Shown here: one piece after another, positions 7,896-15,800 of the stretch
Position numbering within the stretch: the first letter of the stretch is position 1
Layout of the letters: each line of letters opens with the position of its first letter
Source of the DNA: Prevotella sp.
Lineage (GTDB): Bacteria; Bacteroidota; Bacteroidia; Bacteroidales; Dysgonomonadaceae
Length of the DNA stretch: 32,078 nt
Reading direction: 5' to 3'
Assembly (NCBI GenBank): GCA_031285905.1
Contig: JAITVH010000055.1
Coordinates: forward strand, 1 to 32,078
Position numbers and translations under genes: made by a program
The notes under the pieces: generated by a model
Seen by the model: the letters and a program-made list of their open reading frames with translations, nothing else
What the model was told of the DNA's origin: nothing
Databases searched by the model: none

Positions 7896-8306
7896 TGTTA
7901 TAATTTCTTATATTTACACTATGGATAGAAAAAGTATTTCACTCCTTATAGTTATAGTATATAATTTATTAGGATCATTATCCTTATTCTCGTTATATCC
8001 TTCCGACCTTTTTATGGAAGTGTATTCGAAAATACCTTTTGGATAACTCTACCTATAACATTTTTGAGTTTTGGATGGAGATACGCGAGTCTTTCTGTTT
8101 TTCCCGTTCTTATTATTCAGTTTATTATTCTTTTGCCTCAGATTCTTATTATTCTTTACATTGCTTCGAAAAAGAAGGTATGAAGTTTTTCTCCATATCT
8201 TTTACATAGAATAGTAATATCCGCGTTAATGAGCTATTTCCGTTATCGGACTTATCTGACCACATTCCTGCCAGTTGAGTATCAATTTCCTTTTCATAAT
8301 TAAAAC
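7896..8306. other. gap in the ADP-ribose cluster holding gene remnants
   Basis: This is the only sizeable gap in an otherwise packed run of genes. Most of it is a broken plus-strand gene (7921-8183). The remaining 8184-8306 carries an open minus-strand frame of about 50 codons without an ATG (EIDTQLAGMWSDKS... style), which could be a gene fragment but is too short to name. No strong terminator or consensus promoter for the downstream minus-strand genes is apparent. Confidence 0.55.
7921..8183 (+). pseudogene. frameshifted small membrane-protein gene
   Basis: The plus strand encodes MDRKSISLLIVIVYNLLG... and stops at 8044 after 41 codons. In the -1 frame, starting at the T run 8037-8040, the sequence continues as FWITLPITFLSFGWRYASL... 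to a TGA at 8181-8183. Restoring one T to that run would give a single protein of about 87 residues with two or three hydrophobic helices and a lysine-rich tail (SKKKV). The smooth join and shared membrane character suggest one real gene broken by a 1-base deletion, or a sequencing error. It runs against the direction of the surrounding cluster. The family is not recognised. Confidence 0.6.
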
Positions 8307-9233
8307 TCAAATGAATCCACTATCTTTTACCTTTTCCACCCATTCCTGCCATTTCTGAGGAATCGTATTATCTTCTGCATATAGGCAGACGATACCTCCA
8401 ACCATAGCGCATATAGTATCTCTATCACCTAAAGCAGAAACAGCTGTCCAAAGAGCTTCTTCATAATTATCAAGGTAATGCGCCGCACACCAAATAGCGA
8501 TAGGGACAGTATCCTTTGACAATAACCTCACCCCATTACCTAACGCTGAAACAATAGTTTCAATTTTATACGATTTTGGAAGTGATGCTCCCTTCACTAT
8601 TTTTGATTTAGTGTCACTATCCTCCAATTTATCAGCTACAGCAAGTATAAACTCCTCTCCTGAGATATGTTTATTCTCTAATTTCAGATTAATAGCCAAT
8701 GCAGCGGCGACAGCGATTGCAGCAGCTCCAATCTTTGCTTCAATATTCCAATGTGTGACTTCTGCCGATTTATAAGTTTGTTGAATTAGCAAATCATAAT
8801 CATCATAGAAGAAGCAACCGAGAGGTGCAGAGCGCATAGCTGCTCCATTCCCCATAGAGCCTTCTCCATTAAATTGGTCTGAGGACAATTCCTGCCATCT
8901 TTTACCTTCTCCCAACCCGCGTAACAATCTATGAATAGAAGCTCCATATCCACGGTTCGGATCCTTTTCATAATTCTTTGCAAATTGTGCAGCAAGCTCA
9001 TCTTGATCGATATGATGAAATCGTTTTAAATTATTAGTTACAGCAATAGCCATAACAGTATCATCTGTAAATTCCCATTTTGTATATGCAGGAATTGTGC
9101 GATTATATATACAATTTCCAGCTACATCTTCGTCGCCAAAGAAACTATCTCCGAAGGCATCACCAATAGATAAACCCCGTAAAGATTTCTCGGCGAGTTT
9201 TATTCTGGTGTCCATATTCATTTTTTCTTTCAT
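8307..9233 (-). CDS. ADP-ribosylglycohydrolase family protein
   Basis: This 308-aa DraG/ARH-type enzyme cleaves N- or O-glycosidic ADP-ribose bonds using two divalent metal ions. Visible motifs are GLSIGDAFGDSFFG near residue 20, EFTDDT (metal ligands Thr56, Asp57, Asp58), GNGAAMRSAPLG, EVTHWN, and the C-terminal ALGDRDTICAMVGG (Asp270, Asp272, Thr273). All expected metal ligands are present and the length is normal. The start shares ATGA with the stop of the GNAT gene, a classic 4-base translational coupling that supports this ATG over the in-frame ones at codons 5 and 7. It is the last gene before the gap at 7896-8306. The substrate (arginine, serine or other linkage) cannot be read from sequence. 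Confidence 0.94.
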   Translation of the reverse strand: MKEKMNMDTRIKLAEKSLRGLSIGDAFGDSFFGDEDVAGNCIYNRTIPAYTKWEFTDDTVMAIAVTNNLKRFHHIDQDELAAQFAKNYEKDPNRGYGASIHRLLRGLGEGKRWQELSSDQFNGEGSMGNGAAMRSAPLGCFFYDDYDLLIQQTYKSAEVTHWNIEAKIGAAAIAVAAALAINLKLENKHISGEEFILAVADKLEDSDTKSKIVKGASLPKSYKIETIVSALGNGVRLLSKDTVPIAIWCAAHYLDNYEEALWTAVSALGDRDTICAMVGGIVCLYAEDNTIPQKWQEWVEKVKDSGFI

Positions 9234-9979
9234 TTTTTGAGTATTCTTTTCAAATAGGCAATATCTAACAAATTCACTGTCTCAAAATTACCTTTGTAAA
9301 ACACAGCCCAGTTATTGAAAACACAAGGTAGTTCTTTTGCTTTTTGTAGTGTATCCACTTGAATTAAAGATACAGGAACATCGTTCATTTCACAATACTG
9401 TTTTATCATCTCAATACATTGATAAATGTAAGGACATTGCATGTCATAATAAATTGTCAGCTCTTTGTTTTCGATTCTCTCGTTCTTGGCATTTTGTGCA
9501 AACTTTGGTTTTGTTCCATCAAAAGAAAGAGCAAGCAGTTCATATCCATTCTCGGTAGTGTCGACAACCTCAAAACCGAACTTCTTCACAAATGATTGAT
9601 CGGAAAGCCAGGTCTTTTGTTTTTTTGCTCCAAGCATACAAACACCGGATTTTCCTTTTTCTTTAGCATCAGCCAGACAATACTCCAGTAGCGATTTAGC
9701 ATACCCTTTTCCTCTGTACTCGCCTAAAACCCATAAACAATGTATATAATAATAGTTGTCGCCGGTTATAGGAACCCAAGCTGTTTCAAGAGGAGCATAT
9801 TCAATAAAAACGGTAGCCGTTGCATTTAATTTTCTGAAGACATGACCTTCTTTTAGCCGATCTGAAAGCCATTGCCGCTTTGCGTCGATACCCGGATGAG
9901 ACTTTTTACTGCGGATAATGCAGCATAAATGCTCATCGGCTAGGTTTTCTATTGTTATGTTTATAAAATCAGCATTCAT
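9230..9979 (-). CDS. GNAT acetyltransferase with YoaP-like C-terminal domain
   Basis: This is a two-domain 249-aa protein. Residues 1-150 form a GNAT fold with the acetyl-CoA loop RGKGYAKSLL (89-98) after the strand YYIHCLWVLGEY. Residues 173-249 resemble the YoaP C-terminal domain, a thioredoxin-like unit with LTIYYDMQCPYIYQCIEMI (Cys182 and Cys188) and VSLIQVDTL. YoaP-type proteins are poorly characterised, and the acceptor of the acetyl group is unknown. It overlaps the NADAR gene upstream by 11 bases and the ADP-ribosylglycohydrolase gene downstream by 4, so it is firmly inside the operon. A link through O-acetyl-ADP-ribose or through acetylation of modified side chains is speculation. 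Confidence 0.85.
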   Translation of the reverse strand: MNADFINITIENLADEHLCCIIRSKKSHPGIDAKRQWLSDRLKEGHVFRKLNATATVFIEYAPLETAWVPITGDNYYYIHCLWVLGEYRGKGYAKSLLEYCLADAKEKGKSGVCMLGAKKQKTWLSDQSFVKKFGFEVVDTTENGYELLALSFDGTKPKFAQNAKNERIENKELTIYYDMQCPYIYQCIEMIKQYCEMNDVPVSLIQVDTLQKAKELPCVFNNWAVFYKGNFETVNLLDIAYLKRILKK

Positions 9980-10532
9980 GTGTTATCTTGTCTCTTACTT
10001 CCATTAATGCAAAACCAAGTAAATTCGATCCTTTCCAAAGGCGTGGATTTTCGGCATGATCATTGTCCTGAGCCATACCTATTCCCCAGATATTATCTAC
10101 GGGACTAGCTTCAACCAATACCCGATTTTTAGTATCCAGCAAAAATTCTTTCAGGTCTTCATGTTGAGAGAACTTGTGATAGTTGCCTTCGCAAACAATG
10201 TCAAAACAGTTTTCACCCCAAACTTTAGGATCAAAGTTCTTTACCTTTCGCCCAAGTTTTTTAGCTTCTGCGGGAGATTTGGCTATTAGTATTTTTTCTA
10301 ATATATCCTTATCGTTGAATAATTCCGCTTTTTTCGCCATCATCCAGTGTTCAGCAGTTACATATTTTACTCCGTTTACGGTGAATGGACTTTGCCACCA
10401 TTGGCTGAAACATGATTTTGTAACTGATCCATCTTTTGAGGGTGCGTGTCCCCAAAAGAAAAGATATTTAACGTTCTCTTTTTTCTCTACTTTATTTAGC
10501 AGCCATTGCAGATTATATGTGTTGTATCTCAT
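9969..10532 (-). CDS. NADAR family protein (YbiA-like), long form
   Basis: This second NADAR member has 187 aa, with an N-terminal extension before LFFWGHAPSK and an insert around FSQWWQSPFTVNGVKYVTAEHWMMAKKAELF. Later family segments are AAEAKKLGRKVKNF-like, WGENCFDIVCEGNYHKFSQ, LLDTKNRVLVEASPVDNIWGIG and GSNLLGFALMEVRD. The Glu of AEHWM, Lys-Leu-Gly-Arg-Lys and Trp-Gly-Ile-Gly match conserved NADAR positions. Family biochemistry points to hydrolysis of ADP-ribose-type glycosides, possibly on guanine. It is quite different from the 150-aa paralogue at 6851-7303, so the two probably do not arise from recent duplication. It lies 19 bases after the radical SAM gene and overlaps the GNAT gene. 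Confidence 0.93.
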   Translation of the reverse strand: MRYNTYNLQWLLNKVEKKENVKYLFFWGHAPSKDGSVTKSCFSQWWQSPFTVNGVKYVTAEHWMMAKKAELFNDKDILEKILIAKSPAEAKKLGRKVKNFDPKVWGENCFDIVCEGNYHKFSQHEDLKEFLLDTKNRVLVEASPVDNIWGIGMAQDNDHAENPRLWKGSNLLGFALMEVRDKITHEC

Positions 10533-10551
10533 AATCGTTTATTATTTATAA

Positions 10552-11913
10552 TTATCGTAATAGTTTCTCTATATCCATATTCATAAGCTCTGTTTTGCTC
10601 CTGTCTGAATAAAACATCGGAATAACGCCATTCAGATTAGCAACACCTTTCTCTGTTATGTAAAACAGGTCATTTTCAATCATGATGAGATCCTTTGCTT
10701 TCAGATATTCAATTTCATCTTTAAATTTACCTGTTAATTCTTTACCAAATCTTTGCCTGAAAGCAACTAAATCTATAAACCCGAAATAGAACATAACCGA
10801 TACGGCTTTTGCTATCACTTCCTGTTCGGGCAGGTTATAAATATCCTGAATCGGAAATTTACCACTATTCACATGGTCAATATATTTAGCTATGCTCTTT
10901 GTTGCCGCTCCCTGATTGTAAGCTAAATAATTTAATCCAAACGATTGCGCTCCGGCTCCTAATCCCAGATAGGGAGTTGCATTGATTACTCTGTTTGTGA
11001 GGTAGTCGCTCGTGCCATGATCGTCCTTAATCCTACTGAATGTATTTTTCCCGTAATTAGCGTTGTATCCGTTTTGGGTTAGTATCTCATAAGCAATTTT
11101 ATATTGTGTGCTTATTTTGGACTGAGTAACATCGAACGCATCACTTGCAATCTTAGTCAATTTATATCTCATTTCATATAATGTGATGTATTCGGGTGAA
11201 AGAGAAACCGTATATTCAACGGTGCTTTTGAAATCATCTACAGATTGCTCTTTAAATCCATACATCAGGTCAATGTTGAGTCGTTTATACCCGGCATTCC
11301 GTATTGCATCTACAGCTCTCTGGTAGAGGAGTGTTCCTCCTTCACGTTCCATTTTCTTTAATAATTCGGTGTTTACCGTCTGAACCCCCATACTAATACG
11401 GTGGAATCCCAGATCATATATTCCTTTTAAGTCATCCGATTTATTTACTGCATTATAAGGAGTGGTTTCTATAGACCATGTTAATTCATTATTCAGATTG
11501 AATGAGTTGAAAAGTTTATTCGTTATCTTCTCTATTCGTTGTAGCCCTAGTTCTGTAGGTGTGCCTCCTCCTATGTCAAAGCCCAATATTCGCTTATTTT
11601 TATCTATTATTTGACTGTATAAGTCGATTTCTTTCAGTGATGCATTTACATATTCATCTTTTAAGTCAGATTCTTTCCCTGAGACAACAACGTACTCACA
11701 AAATCTGCATTTCGATTTACAAAATGGAACATGAAAGTACAGTGACAAGCAATTCATATTCTGATATTCCTCCTCAAGTAACTCCTGAATAGATCTTTCG
11801 TCTCTTACAGCATATTCTCTCAGAGATGTCGGAGTCAACGGATATGCCGTATTTGTTATACTATGCAATTCCATTCCTTTTCTGAATAAGTCGTTTATGT
11901 CTATTGTAGTCAT
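10552..11913 (-). CDS. HemN/HemW-like radical SAM protein
   Basis: This 453-aa protein has a radical SAM core with CKSKCRFC (Cys65, Cys69, Cys72), GGGTPTEL, RISMGVQTV, NIDLMYGF and the HemN_C-type C-terminal domain (about 380-445). The family includes oxygen-independent coproporphyrinogen oxidase, the heme chaperone HemW and the anaerobic heme-degrading ChuW group. The region where HemW has its HNxxYW-type heme motif reads differently here (about 290-330, SDYLTNRVINATPYLGLGAGAQ), so it is probably not HemW. Its substrate is unknown. It is the second gene of the operon, 18 bases after the NUDIX regulator, which is unexpected for a heme enzyme. An N-terminal extension of about 55 residues precedes the cluster-binding loop. 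Confidence 0.85.
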   Translation of the reverse strand: MTTIDINDLFRKGMELHSITNTAYPLTPTSLREYAVRDERSIQELLEEEYQNMNCLSLYFHVPFCKSKCRFCEYVVVSGKESDLKDEYVNASLKEIDLYSQIIDKNKRILGFDIGGGTPTELGLQRIEKITNKLFNSFNLNNELTWSIETTPYNAVNKSDDLKGIYDLGFHRISMGVQTVNTELLKKMEREGGTLLYQRAVDAIRNAGYKRLNIDLMYGFKEQSVDDFKSTVEYTVSLSPEYITLYEMRYKLTKIASDAFDVTQSKISTQYKIAYEILTQNGYNANYGKNTFSRIKDDHGTSDYLTNRVINATPYLGLGAGAQSFGLNYLAYNQGAATKSIAKYIDHVNSGKFPIQDIYNLPEQEVIAKAVSVMFYFGFIDLVAFRQRFGKELTGKFKDEIEYLKAKDLIMIENDLFYITEKGVANLNGVIPMFYSDRSKTELMNMDIEKLLR

Positions 11914-11931
11914 GTCGTAAAGTGTTCGGCG

Positions 11932-12633
11932 TTATACTTCAAAATAAAATCCTTCTTTAGATAATTTCTCATATTTTTCCTTATCGAAGCTATAGATCTT
12001 CGGTGCCCTGTGCGGTGCTCCGGCTACAACTTCATTTTTGTCGATCAATAGTCCGAAACTCAGCATCTTTTTTCTAAAATTGCGCCTGTCTAATTTGGTC
12101 TGCAACACCGTTTCATATAGCTGATGTAACTCTGGTAATGTAAACTCTTCGGGTAACAACTCGAACCCGATAGGTTGATACTTGATTTTCCCTTTCAGCC
12201 GGTCGATAGCTACCTTTATTATCTCTTGATGATCGAAAGCTAGTTCTGGGATTTCTGATAATGGAAACCATTGGATATTGTCGGTGTCTGTTCCAGCCTG
12301 AGGGTTGTAGTCCGACAGTTTTACCAACGCATAGTAGGCTATACTAACTACCCGATAGCGCGGATCACGCTGTACAGCTGAGAATGTGTATAGTTGTTCC
12401 ATAAAGATATTTTCGAGACAGGTCTCTTGTAATAACTTTCTTCTGGCACAAGTCTCAGCATCTTCATCCATGTCGAGAAATCCTCCCGGAAGTGCCCACC
12501 TGCCTTTGTACGGTTCTATTCCACGTTCTATCAACAAAATCTTTAACTCTCCTTCGTCAAACCCGAAAATAACACAGTCTGTTGTTACTGCCGGTCTTGG
12601 ATATTCATAAATATATTTACCTGGTGATGCCAT
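11932..12633 (-). CDS. NrtR-type NUDIX-wHTH transcriptional regulator
   Basis: This 233-aa protein has a NUDIX domain (about 15-150) joined to a C-terminal winged helix (about 160-230, FTLPELHQLYETVL then LDRRNFRKKM), the NrtR/AraR layout. The NUDIX box starts at Gly51 and keeps Glu57 and Arg65, but the catalytic Glu is Lys66, with Gln69 and Cys72 at two other consensus positions. Hydrolysis is therefore unlikely and ligand sensing likely. NrtR repressors bind ADP-ribose, which releases them from DNA at NAD-metabolism genes; the related AraR of Bacteroides responds to arabinose. Being first in an operon of ADP-ribose enzymes argues for the former. Two palindromes framing its promoter suggest autoregulation. 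The ATG lies about 26 bases from the predicted transcription start. Confidence 0.9.
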   Translation of the reverse strand: MASPGKYIYEYPRPAVTTDCVIFGFDEGELKILLIERGIEPYKGRWALPGGFLDMDEDAETCARRKLLQETCLENIFMEQLYTFSAVQRDPRYRVVSIAYYALVKLSDYNPQAGTDTDNIQWFPLSEIPELAFDHQEIIKVAIDRLKGKIKYQPIGFELLPEEFTLPELHQLYETVLQTKLDRRNFRKKMLSFGLLIDKNEVVAGAPHRAPKIYSFDKEKYEKLSKEGFYFEV

Positions 12634-12649
12634 ATCTTTGAAAATAAAG

Positions 12650-12668
12650 TTGCGTATATTTTACGCAA
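12650..12668. promoter_or_regulatory. proximal operator palindrome
   Basis: This is TTGCGTA-N5-TACGCAA, a perfect 7+7 inverted repeat of 19 bases. It covers the 3' part of the -7 box and the predicted transcription start of the NUDIX-regulator gene. It is the likely repressor site of that regulator (inference from position and symmetry). Confidence 0.8.
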
Positions 12669-12696
12669 ATATATGATGTTATTTTAGAATCACAAA
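12666..12696 (-). promoter_or_regulatory. consensus promoter of the ADP-ribose operon
   Basis: On the minus strand a -33 TTTG (12693-12696) is followed by exactly 19 bases and a -7 TATATTTG (12666-12673). This is a full match to the Bacteroidota sigma-ABfr consensus TTTG-N19-TAnnTTTG. It drives the NUDIX-regulator gene and probably the packed genes behind it. Its -7 box shares bases with the proximal palindrome. Confidence 0.85.
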
Positions 12697-12701
12697 ATAT
12701 T

Positions 12702-12720
12702 TAGCGTATTTTTTACGCAA
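12702..12720. promoter_or_regulatory. distal operator palindrome
   Basis: This is a second copy of the same design, TTAGCGTA-N5-TACGCAA, with the GCGTA/TACGC core intact and one outer mismatch. Its centre is 52 bases from that of the proximal site, about five helical turns, and it lies just upstream of the -33 box. The pair could hold a dimer-of-dimers or a small loop across the promoter. Confidence 0.75.
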
Positions 12721-12762
12721 ACAGCAGTGGTATTGTTTGCAATTAGCTGATAATTAGTGTTG

Positions 12763-12803
12763 TGAAAAATAAAAGCCGTAAGGCATTTCTGCTCTTACGG
12801 CTT
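12763..12803 (-). terminator. terminator of the 1597-aa surface-protein operon
   Basis: The minus strand forms an 11-bp stem, AAAGCCGTAAG / CTTACGGCTTT, with a 10-base loop, followed by TTTTATTTTTC. It lies about 40 bases after the stop codon of the large exported protein and insulates the NUDIX-regulator promoter from it. Confidence 0.85.
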
Positions 12804-12841
12804 TCAGATTGTTTAATTAAGAAGTAACCAGCGTTCTGTGC

Positions 12842-15800
12842 TTATCTCTGAATCCTTATTCTGATTCCCGGATTGACCATTGGTGCAAAGGGGCTTTCTC
12901 CTAAGGTTACCCTGTCACTGGCAAAACAGCCTCCGTTGGTAACAGTCCATTCCAGTATTGCACTTTTCGAGTCATCCGCTAATGTAACAGTAGTATTGTA
13001 GCTTGACGGATCGGCTATAGTTGCATTTCCGCTTACAATAGTCCACAATCCTGTTTGTCCTGTTTCAGGTTGGTTGGCATTCATCGTGAAGTTCTTGTTG
13101 CTGCTCTTCATGTCTTCACCTGCATCAGCCTCAGGCATTGTGCTTACTGCAACGGTTAGCTCCGATCGTTGCTGGCTGATACAAGTTGATTTAGAACTGG
13201 CGACAGAGATGTAATACTTGCCGCTCTCTAACAAAGATTCTTCATCGAGAGCTTCTCCGCCCGCTTCGGTCTTATACCACTTAATGATACCGCCATGATT
13301 TTTAATATATTCTGCGACAGGTGATTCTTTCATTAGCTGCTCTGATAGGTCGGCAACAGTGTTTTTATCTGTTTCGCAATAGGCAGCAGTAGATACTTTC
13401 GTTCCGTCGAGGAATATTACAGCCGGCGGCTGGTAAGTGACTGTCATTTCATCAGTCGCTTCACAGACAGCTGATCCTGTTGCTGTTTCATCGTATCTTA
13501 TCTTAACTCTGTAAGTGCCGTCCAGTCCGTGATCACGTGCGTCTATGCTAACAGTTTTAGGATTATCTATAGGTAGAACTACAAATTTGCCCTCTGCATT
13601 TTTCTTCTCCCATGTATATGTGGACAGTGGCCCTCCATAGAATGCTTCTGCTGAAATAATATATGCTGCCGGATCATCATTTTCATCTTCATCCCAAGTG
13701 GTTTTGCAAGTCTCATTGTCGGGCAGGCCAATGAGCCCCGGCGTGCCATCGAGGAAGACTACGTTTTCGTTCTTTCCATATGAACTACTGTTGACATCGA
13801 ACTCGAGAGTTGTGCCACTGGCAATGATTCCTCCTACATACAGATAATCAAATTTGTTGTGGCTTGGATTGTTGTAGACAATCGTTGCCGTGCTGCTGGT
13901 CTGTGTAGCTCCTGTCTCGGAGCCTGCACGCAGGTAGTTGAAATTACATGGGGTGCCGTTCAGTATGAGATCATTGTTTATGGTCTGGGTACTTCCGGCG
14001 GCAAGACGTAATGTTATTCCTTTGGGTATTAATGTAAGCTTGCCGAAGGTGTTATTTCCGCTAAGGGTATAATTACCGTTTAAGATCAGGTCATCGATAT
14101 ACATGCCGCCACTAATTGTATAGCCGGTTGAAGTTGCATTGACAATATTATAGTTGTGATCGCTTCGTCCTGTAAAATTACCTGATACATTTATTGTACT
14201 ACCTTCTGATTGTATCTGATTAAGATTGGTACTGGCACTGTTACCGGAATATATCCATTGTTTAGTGGTGATATTTGCATTTTTGATATTTACATAATTT
14301 CCAAAAGTACTGCTGCTGGAGTAAAAACTACCTGTTGAGTTGCTTCCTGTGAATTTCATATTCACATCTTCTGCATTTAATGTAACATTGCTACCTAGAG
14401 TGAAATTTGTTGATTCTAATTTTGTTATCTTCAGATTCAGGGTTGTATTGCTTATGGAAATCCTATTCCCCATCCAGTTATCCATTTCAAAATCTACCTG
14501 TGAAGCAGCAGTTATATTAAAGTCGTTGAATTTTATCATATCATTGGATATTTTCCATTTGGCATTGGCATTATTTATGGTTAGTGTGCTTGAATAAACG
14601 TAGGAGCTACTACTATTGATCCATTCACCATCCTGTGCATCACCTAATAAATGAATTGTACTAAACCTCATTGTTTTTCCTAACTTTACTGTATTGCCAT
14701 AGCAGTATAGCGTTCCGCTGGTAAAGACGATTCCAGATGGAGCATCATTCTCAGCTATCATATTGTTGAAGCGGCCTCCGTATGTTGTGTTTGGAACTGT
14801 AATCGTGAATCCATTGCCATCTGTGGATGAATATTGGTTGAAATATACATTGTCTGCCATTGTAGGTACACAACCGCCTTCTATAGATTTGCCATTAGGA
14901 TCAGTTGTCCAGTTGAGGGCAGTTTCCCATTTGTTATCTTTTGCTTCTCCTATCCAGTAAAGATCTTTCGATGCTGCGCTTGAGAATGTCCATCCGTTGT
15001 TATTGCCTTCATCTACTCCTGTTGCCGTAAAATTACCGGTGCTTCCGTCGATTTTGCTTGCGTGTACTCTCTGCATCCATACATTAGGTATATGTATATC
15101 TTTATCAGATCTTAGATTGAAATGGTTGGTTCCCACCAATGAGGATGAGCGCATTGTCATCAGTCCGCTACAATCGGGAGTATTGTTTATCAGATTCTCT
15201 GTTATAGTCAGGTCAATACTATTTCCGGCAATAAAATTACAGTTTGCCGGCAAATTGAGAATATTAACTTCCATGCTATTGGGGACAGTAACTGTGGCAT
15301 TTGCTCTGGAAACTGTGACGGAATTGAATTTGCCATTTCCCGCAGTTAGAGTTATACTGGAATAGGTGGCTGTGACATTATAGTATTCAGAATTAGCTAG
15401 ATTGTCTGTGAAGGTACTTCCGTTAACTATAATATGGGAAGTGCCTGCATTCAGTATGCCGGCGTACATCCAGTTAAGTACAGATATGGTAGAGGCACCC
15501 AGAATGAGATCACGGTAGTAATATCCCATCGTTGGAATATTTCCTACAAAGTTTTTCACTGTTACATCTTTACTGTTGGTATTCAGAGTTCCGCCAGTAA
15601 AAGTAAGATTGGAACCGGCAGTGAAGTTGTCCTGCAGTATCCAGCCTCCCTCTGTGCTGTTAAAATGTACTAAATTAAATATAGCGCCGCTTGTAGTAAT
15701 GGTTTCACCGAGGTCAGTCGAACAAAATATTACCTGATTTGACATTGTTATGCCCGGTTTCATCATGTACCATGAGCCATAGCAATACATTGTTCCGCTG

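Noticed and set aside
3706-12633. DarTG-type or other ART toxin-antitoxin system
   Set aside because: Antitoxin-like families are present, but no DarT or other ADP-ribosyltransferase toxin could be recognised, so the name is not justified.
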